This document shows, in pieces, positions 61,073 to 64,000 of a DNA stretch of 64,000 nt. Origin of the DNA: Gemmatimonadota bacterium (lineage in GTDB: Bacteria; Latescibacterota; UBA2968). Location: positions 50,323 to 114,322 of the forward strand of contig PAXL01000056.1 of the NCBI GenBank assembly GCA_002714465.1. The letters are read 5' to 3'. Each line of letters starts with the position of its first letter. Positions within the stretch are counted from its first letter, which is position 1. The position numbers were made by a program, and so were the translations under genes. The notes beneath the pieces were generated by a model. The model did not search any database, was not told the origin of the DNA, and worked only from the letters and a program-made list of their open reading frames with translations.

Positions 61073-64000
61073 TCAGCAGGCCTGCTGGACCGACGCACCT
61101 CTAGCACCACTCAGCTGCGCCAGATGCTCATCGCAGAGCTGCACAGCTTCCTGGGCACCCAGATCCACGTAGACCTCCCGAAGCTTTCGAAAGAGTTCCG
61201 GCTCTGTCGGGTAGGCTTTGATCTGCTCCTCATAGACCTGTACTGCTTTCCATGGCTCACTTGCTGCCCGGTAGAGCTCCGCGAGCTGAAGCCCGTACTG
61301 CAGGCTATCCGGTTCTAGTAGATAGGCCCCGAGGAATGCAAGCAGAGAGCATGCGATCAGGTTCTTCTCGATCAGCATGCGACCCGACTCTGAAAGAAGC
61401 TGACTCATTCCCTTAACAGTGAGCTCATCTGGCAGGCTTTTTGCCAGCTGCGGATTATACAGAGCGGCAAGAACCGCCTTGAATGGATCTACAGCCTCTG
61501 CGATGCGATCGGCGCCGCAAGCGGCGACACACTGGCCGAGGTTTACATCAAGCACCTCGTCGCGAATCGCTCTCGCTTCTGTAAACGCCGTGTATGCGTC
61601 CTGGTATCGGGCCTCCGCAAGCAACAGATGACCGAGATTACAGTTCGCATCGAACCGACCAGCCTCGTACGTCGCTGCTTTCCTGTAATAAGCTTCTGCC
61701 ACCACCGCTTTCCCGCAACGACGGGCGAGATATCCTAGGTTCAGGTACGGCTCATACAGATCGACGTCCCCTTCGACAACCTGCTCGAACAGGGCCCGAG
61801 CCTTGTCCTCCTCACCATCCTCCAGGTAGAACGTGCCTCGATTGAACGCGTGCTGCAGGTTGTCCGGATCCATCTCTAGTGCCTTGTCCAAACACGCGGT
61901 TGCCTCGTCGCGATTCCCTGACTTACGGTAGACCGTCGACATCGCACCCAGAGCCGTTGACCGGTTCGGATCCGATGCTGCCGCCTCCTTATACGCTGAC
62001 AGCGCCTGGTCTAGAAGCCCTTTCGCCTCCAAATTCTCACCGATCGCATACCGGATCGAAAACCGCGTCGCGATGGGATCCGTCGCCGAAAACGTGACTT
62101 TACCCTCGTGTGTCTTCGCCAGACCGAGAACCTCAAGGGCCTCGTCGTGCCGGCCCATCCGGGTGTAGCACTCGCCCAGTGTCAGGTTCGTCAGTGCATA
62201 CTCGTCGTCCAGTTCGCGGGCCTTAAGCAGGTTGTCGAGCGCCAGTTCATACTCTTCCTGCCGCATGTGGCACCGTCCGAGGAACAGACGAGCCATCGTT
62301 TCGATGATCAGATTGTGATCCGCAACGCACGCACTGTCGTCGATGATCTGATGGTAATATGAGATCGCCTCATCTAGGCGACCGTGGATATAAAGCGTCT
62401 GGGCCGCGTGTGTCCGGACGATATAGTCCTCGGGATGCGTCTTCAGCCACTCCTGCATGATCGCCAGATACCGCTCCTGCTTGTCACGCACCACTTCGGG
62501 CGTGGTGTAGCCGGTATGGATCACGCGAATATTCGTCGGCTCACACGTCACACCGAGCTCGGCAAGCGACGGCGTCAGTTGCTCGTGAATCGGCTGCCTG
62601 AACTCGACACCCTCGATGTTTGGGAACAACCTCATCTGCAGACAGGTAACCGGCTCATACCCCTGATCATCTAGTATCCAGAAATAGGCCTTCTTCTTTC
62701 CAAGACCGCGCTTCATCGCCTCTCGGATCTTGCAGAACATCTCCGGCGGTAGTAGATCGTCCGGATCGAGCCACATGATCCAATCACCCGTGGCGAGCTT
62801 AAGCGACTCGTTCCGGGCCTCAGACCAGTTGTTCTTCCATGGGAAGTAGCCAAGAGTCGCACCATAGGACTCCGCGATCTCGACCGTCCGATCGTCCGAC
62901 CCCGTGTCGACGACGACGATCTCGTCAACGAGACCTTGCACACTCTCGAGACAGCGTCCGAGTCGCTCTTCCTCGTTCTTCGCGATCATGCAGAGTGTCA
63001 GCCGTCCTCCTTCTAGGTTGTCCGCTCCCTGTTCTCTGTCGTCCATACGCCGCTTTACCCTTCTGATATTCTCCTGAATCGTCGGCGTGTTCGGCGCGAT
63101 CGTATTCGCCCGAGTGTAAAGATCAAGTGCGCCGTCCAGGTCACCTCGACGCATCAGGGCTGTTCCGAGGTTATTCATCGCCTGGAAACTTCCCGGTTCG
63201 ACTGACAGAGCACGCTCGTATGCCGCGAGTTCCGACTGTCGATCACCGAGCTTTCCCTCGATCTCGCCCGCGACGAGGTGGACAAGAGCAGGCTGGAGAT
63301 ACGCACCCGTGCCGCCGGATTCGAGCAGTGCAATGCATGCCTTCATCGCCTGACGGGCCTCCTCATATCGCTCGCAGTCCCGGTAGGCCAGTGCAAGTTC
63401 GTAATTCGCCATCACATCGACCGGATCCGTCTCCGCCTTCTGCTCCGCAAGCTTCGCGTAGGTTGAAGCCTGACGATCCTTGGCCACATACCCGTAATGA
63501 TGCACGGGGATACTGCAATCTTCCACCTGCCATCCGGCAGACTCCGCGCGTCGTTCTACGAGCTCGTGAAGCACACCTTCAAACCTGACATCGGGATGAT
63601 TCCGGAACAGCCTGACTTTGGTCGTCGGGAACCAGCCGGAGTAGGCACCCTCCTCCTCGGGGTAGTCGCCGCTGTTTGCCTGCCAGCCCACCCGGTCGGA
63701 CTTCTGTGAGTAGTTGCGCGTCGTGATCCGGTACGCGTCAGCCCTCTGCGAGGCGATCACCTCGTGCAGACGAGACCAGCCCGAAGGCGACACGACCTCG
63801 TCGCAATCCAAGACCAATATCCAGTCCCCTGTAGCGATGTCGAGGCTGCAGTTTCGAGCCGCCGAGAAGTCGTCTATCCATTCGAACTCGGCCACGATCG
63901 CTCCGGCCTTCCGGGCGACATCTAGCGTGTCGTCAGATGATCCCGTGTCGACAACGACGATCTGATCGACTCGGTCTTTCGCGCTCTCCAGACATCGCTC
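61073..64000 (-). CDS. Large protein with two GT2 glycosyltransferase domains and TPR repeats (5' end outside window)
   Basis: The frame is open to the window edge, giving 975 visible residues; the start is missing. The first GT2 domain begins with RVDQIVVVDTGSSDDTLDVA and has VLDCDEVV (DxD) and RNYSQKSDRVGWQ; a second complete GT2 domain has LTLCMIAKNEEERLGRCLES, DEIVVVDTGSDDRTVEIAES, WIMWLDPDDLLPPEMF and the family H-E-Q. TPR units link them (near 170-290) and about ten TPRs fill the C-terminal half, e.g. ALGAMSTVYRKSGNRDEATA CLDKALEMD. The layout resembles spore-coat/flagellin-modification type GT2-TPR proteins; donor and acceptor are unknown. It could glycosylate surface proteins. Confidence 0.88.
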   Translation of the reverse strand, partial: ERCLESAKDRVDQIVVVDTGSSDDTLDVARKAGAIVAEFEWIDDFSAARNCSLDIATGDWILVLDCDEVVSPSGWSRLHEVIASQRADAYRITTRNYSQKSDRVGWQANSGDYPEEEGAYSGWFPTTKVRLFRNHPDVRFEGVLHELVERRAESAGWQVEDCSIPVHHYGYVAKDRQASTYAKLAEQKAETDPVDVMANYELALAYRDCERYEEARQAMKACIALLESGGTGAYLQPALVHLVAGEIEGKLGDRQSELAAYERALSVEPGSFQAMNNLGTALMRRGDLDGALDLYTRANTIAPNTPTIQENIRRVKRRMDDREQGADNLEGGRLTLCMIAKNEEERLGRCLESVQGLVDEIVVVDTGSDDRTVEIAESYGATLGYFPWKNNWSEARNESLKLATGDWIMWLDPDDLLPPEMFCKIREAMKRGLGKKKAYFWILDDQGYEPVTCLQMRLFPNIEGVEFRQPIHEQLTPSLAELGVTCEPTNIRVIHTGYTTPEVVRDKQERYLAIMQEWLKTHPEDYIVRTHAAQTLYIHGRLDEAISYYHQIIDDSACVADHNLIIETMARLFLGRCHMRQEEYELALDNLLKARELDDEYALTNLTLGECYTRMGRHDEALEVLGLAKTHEGKVTFSATDPIATRFSIRYAIGENLEAKGLLDQALSAYKEAAASDPNRSTALGAMSTVYRKSGNRDEATACLDKALEMDPDNLQHAFNRGTFYLEDGEEDKARALFEQVVEGDVDLYEPYLNLGYLARRCGKAVVAEAYYRKAATYEAGRFDANCNLGHLLLAEARYQDAYTAFTEARAIRDEVLDVNLGQCVAACGADRIAEAVDPFKAVLAALYNPQLAKSLPDELTVKGMSQLLSESGRMLIEKNLIACSLLAFLGAYLLEPDSLQYGLQLAELYRAASEPWKAVQVYEEQIKAYPTEPELFRKLREVYVDLGAQEAVQLCDEHLAQLSGARGASVQQAC

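Noticed and set aside
1..64000. CRISPR arrays, tRNA or rRNA genes, prophage or transposase genes
   Set aside because: Searched by eye on both strands; no direct-repeat array, no tRNA cloverleaf, no rRNA and no transposase or integrase motif was found.

Overview
The window looks like a chromosomal piece of an uncultured, flagellated bacterium of the FCB/Latescibacterota–Poribacteria type. This placement is an inference from gene content: a GWxTD-domain protein, DUF1844, LptE-like lipoprotein, dockerin-like C-terminal repeats on a secreted peptidase, many Gfo/Idh/MocA oxidoreductases, a phytanoyl-CoA dioxygenase, a mandelate-racemase-family enzyme, a DUF6785-like membrane protein and an archaeal/eukaryotic-type PheRS. 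The organism has an outer membrane and uses GTG and TTG starts freely. No tRNA, rRNA, CRISPR array, insertion sequence or phage module was seen.

Layout. 0-2.6 kb: membrane-anchored PilZ-like protein and a GSII-type glutamine synthetase. 3.1-7.5 kb: a small protein plus cupin, an aldolase relic, a 2-phosphoglycerate-kinase/amidohydrolase operon, an outer-membrane barrel and a PhoU-like fragment. 7.6-16.7 kb: a late flagellar block on the minus strand (double-repeat FlgM-like anti-sigma factor, FlgN-like chaperone, FliS, a very large FliD, FlaG, two flagellins, a small motility-like protein). Several of these genes, and the distant fliG at 40-41 kb, have promoter matches to the flagellar sigma factor (sigma-28). 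17-25.6 kb: catabolic genes on the minus strand (class III and DegT aminotransferases, alpha/alpha-toroid protein, enolase-superfamily enzyme, mutarotase-like protein, phytanoyl-CoA dioxygenase) and a creatininase relic. 25.7-31.2 kb: ssb, a PMT-like glycosyltransferase, two membrane proteins and a fucosidase relic. 31.2-34.1 kb: cysK and a Nudix gene flanked by tiny ORFs, two of which encode related proteins. 34.2-41.7 kb: LptE/DUF1844, a penicillin-acylase homologue lacking the usual nucleophile, GWxTD protein, DsbA-like protein, fliG and a cupin. 42.1-50.3 kb: FMN 2-hydroxyacid dehydrogenase, then a T-box leader followed by pheS and pheT of the archaeal kind, an oxidoreductase and an ABC-F ATPase. 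50.8-57.6 kb: oxidoreductase-cupin pair, phosphodiesterase-like enzyme, NCS2 purine permease, M28 peptidase and an MFS transporter relic. 57.7-64 kb: UVR-motif protein, ilvB and a large GT2/TPR protein running off the right edge.

Two themes stand out. First, regulation can be read from the DNA: a sigma-70-like promoter, T-box and terminator ahead of pheST, and a sigma-28-like promoter set ahead of flagellar genes that are not contiguous. Second, gene decay: at least six relics retain recognisable family signatures (HpcH/HpaI aldolase, PhoU-like, creatininase, GH29 fucosidase, GNAT, nucleoside MFS transporter), mostly in metabolic or transport genes. All family assignments come from reading motifs; no database search was run.
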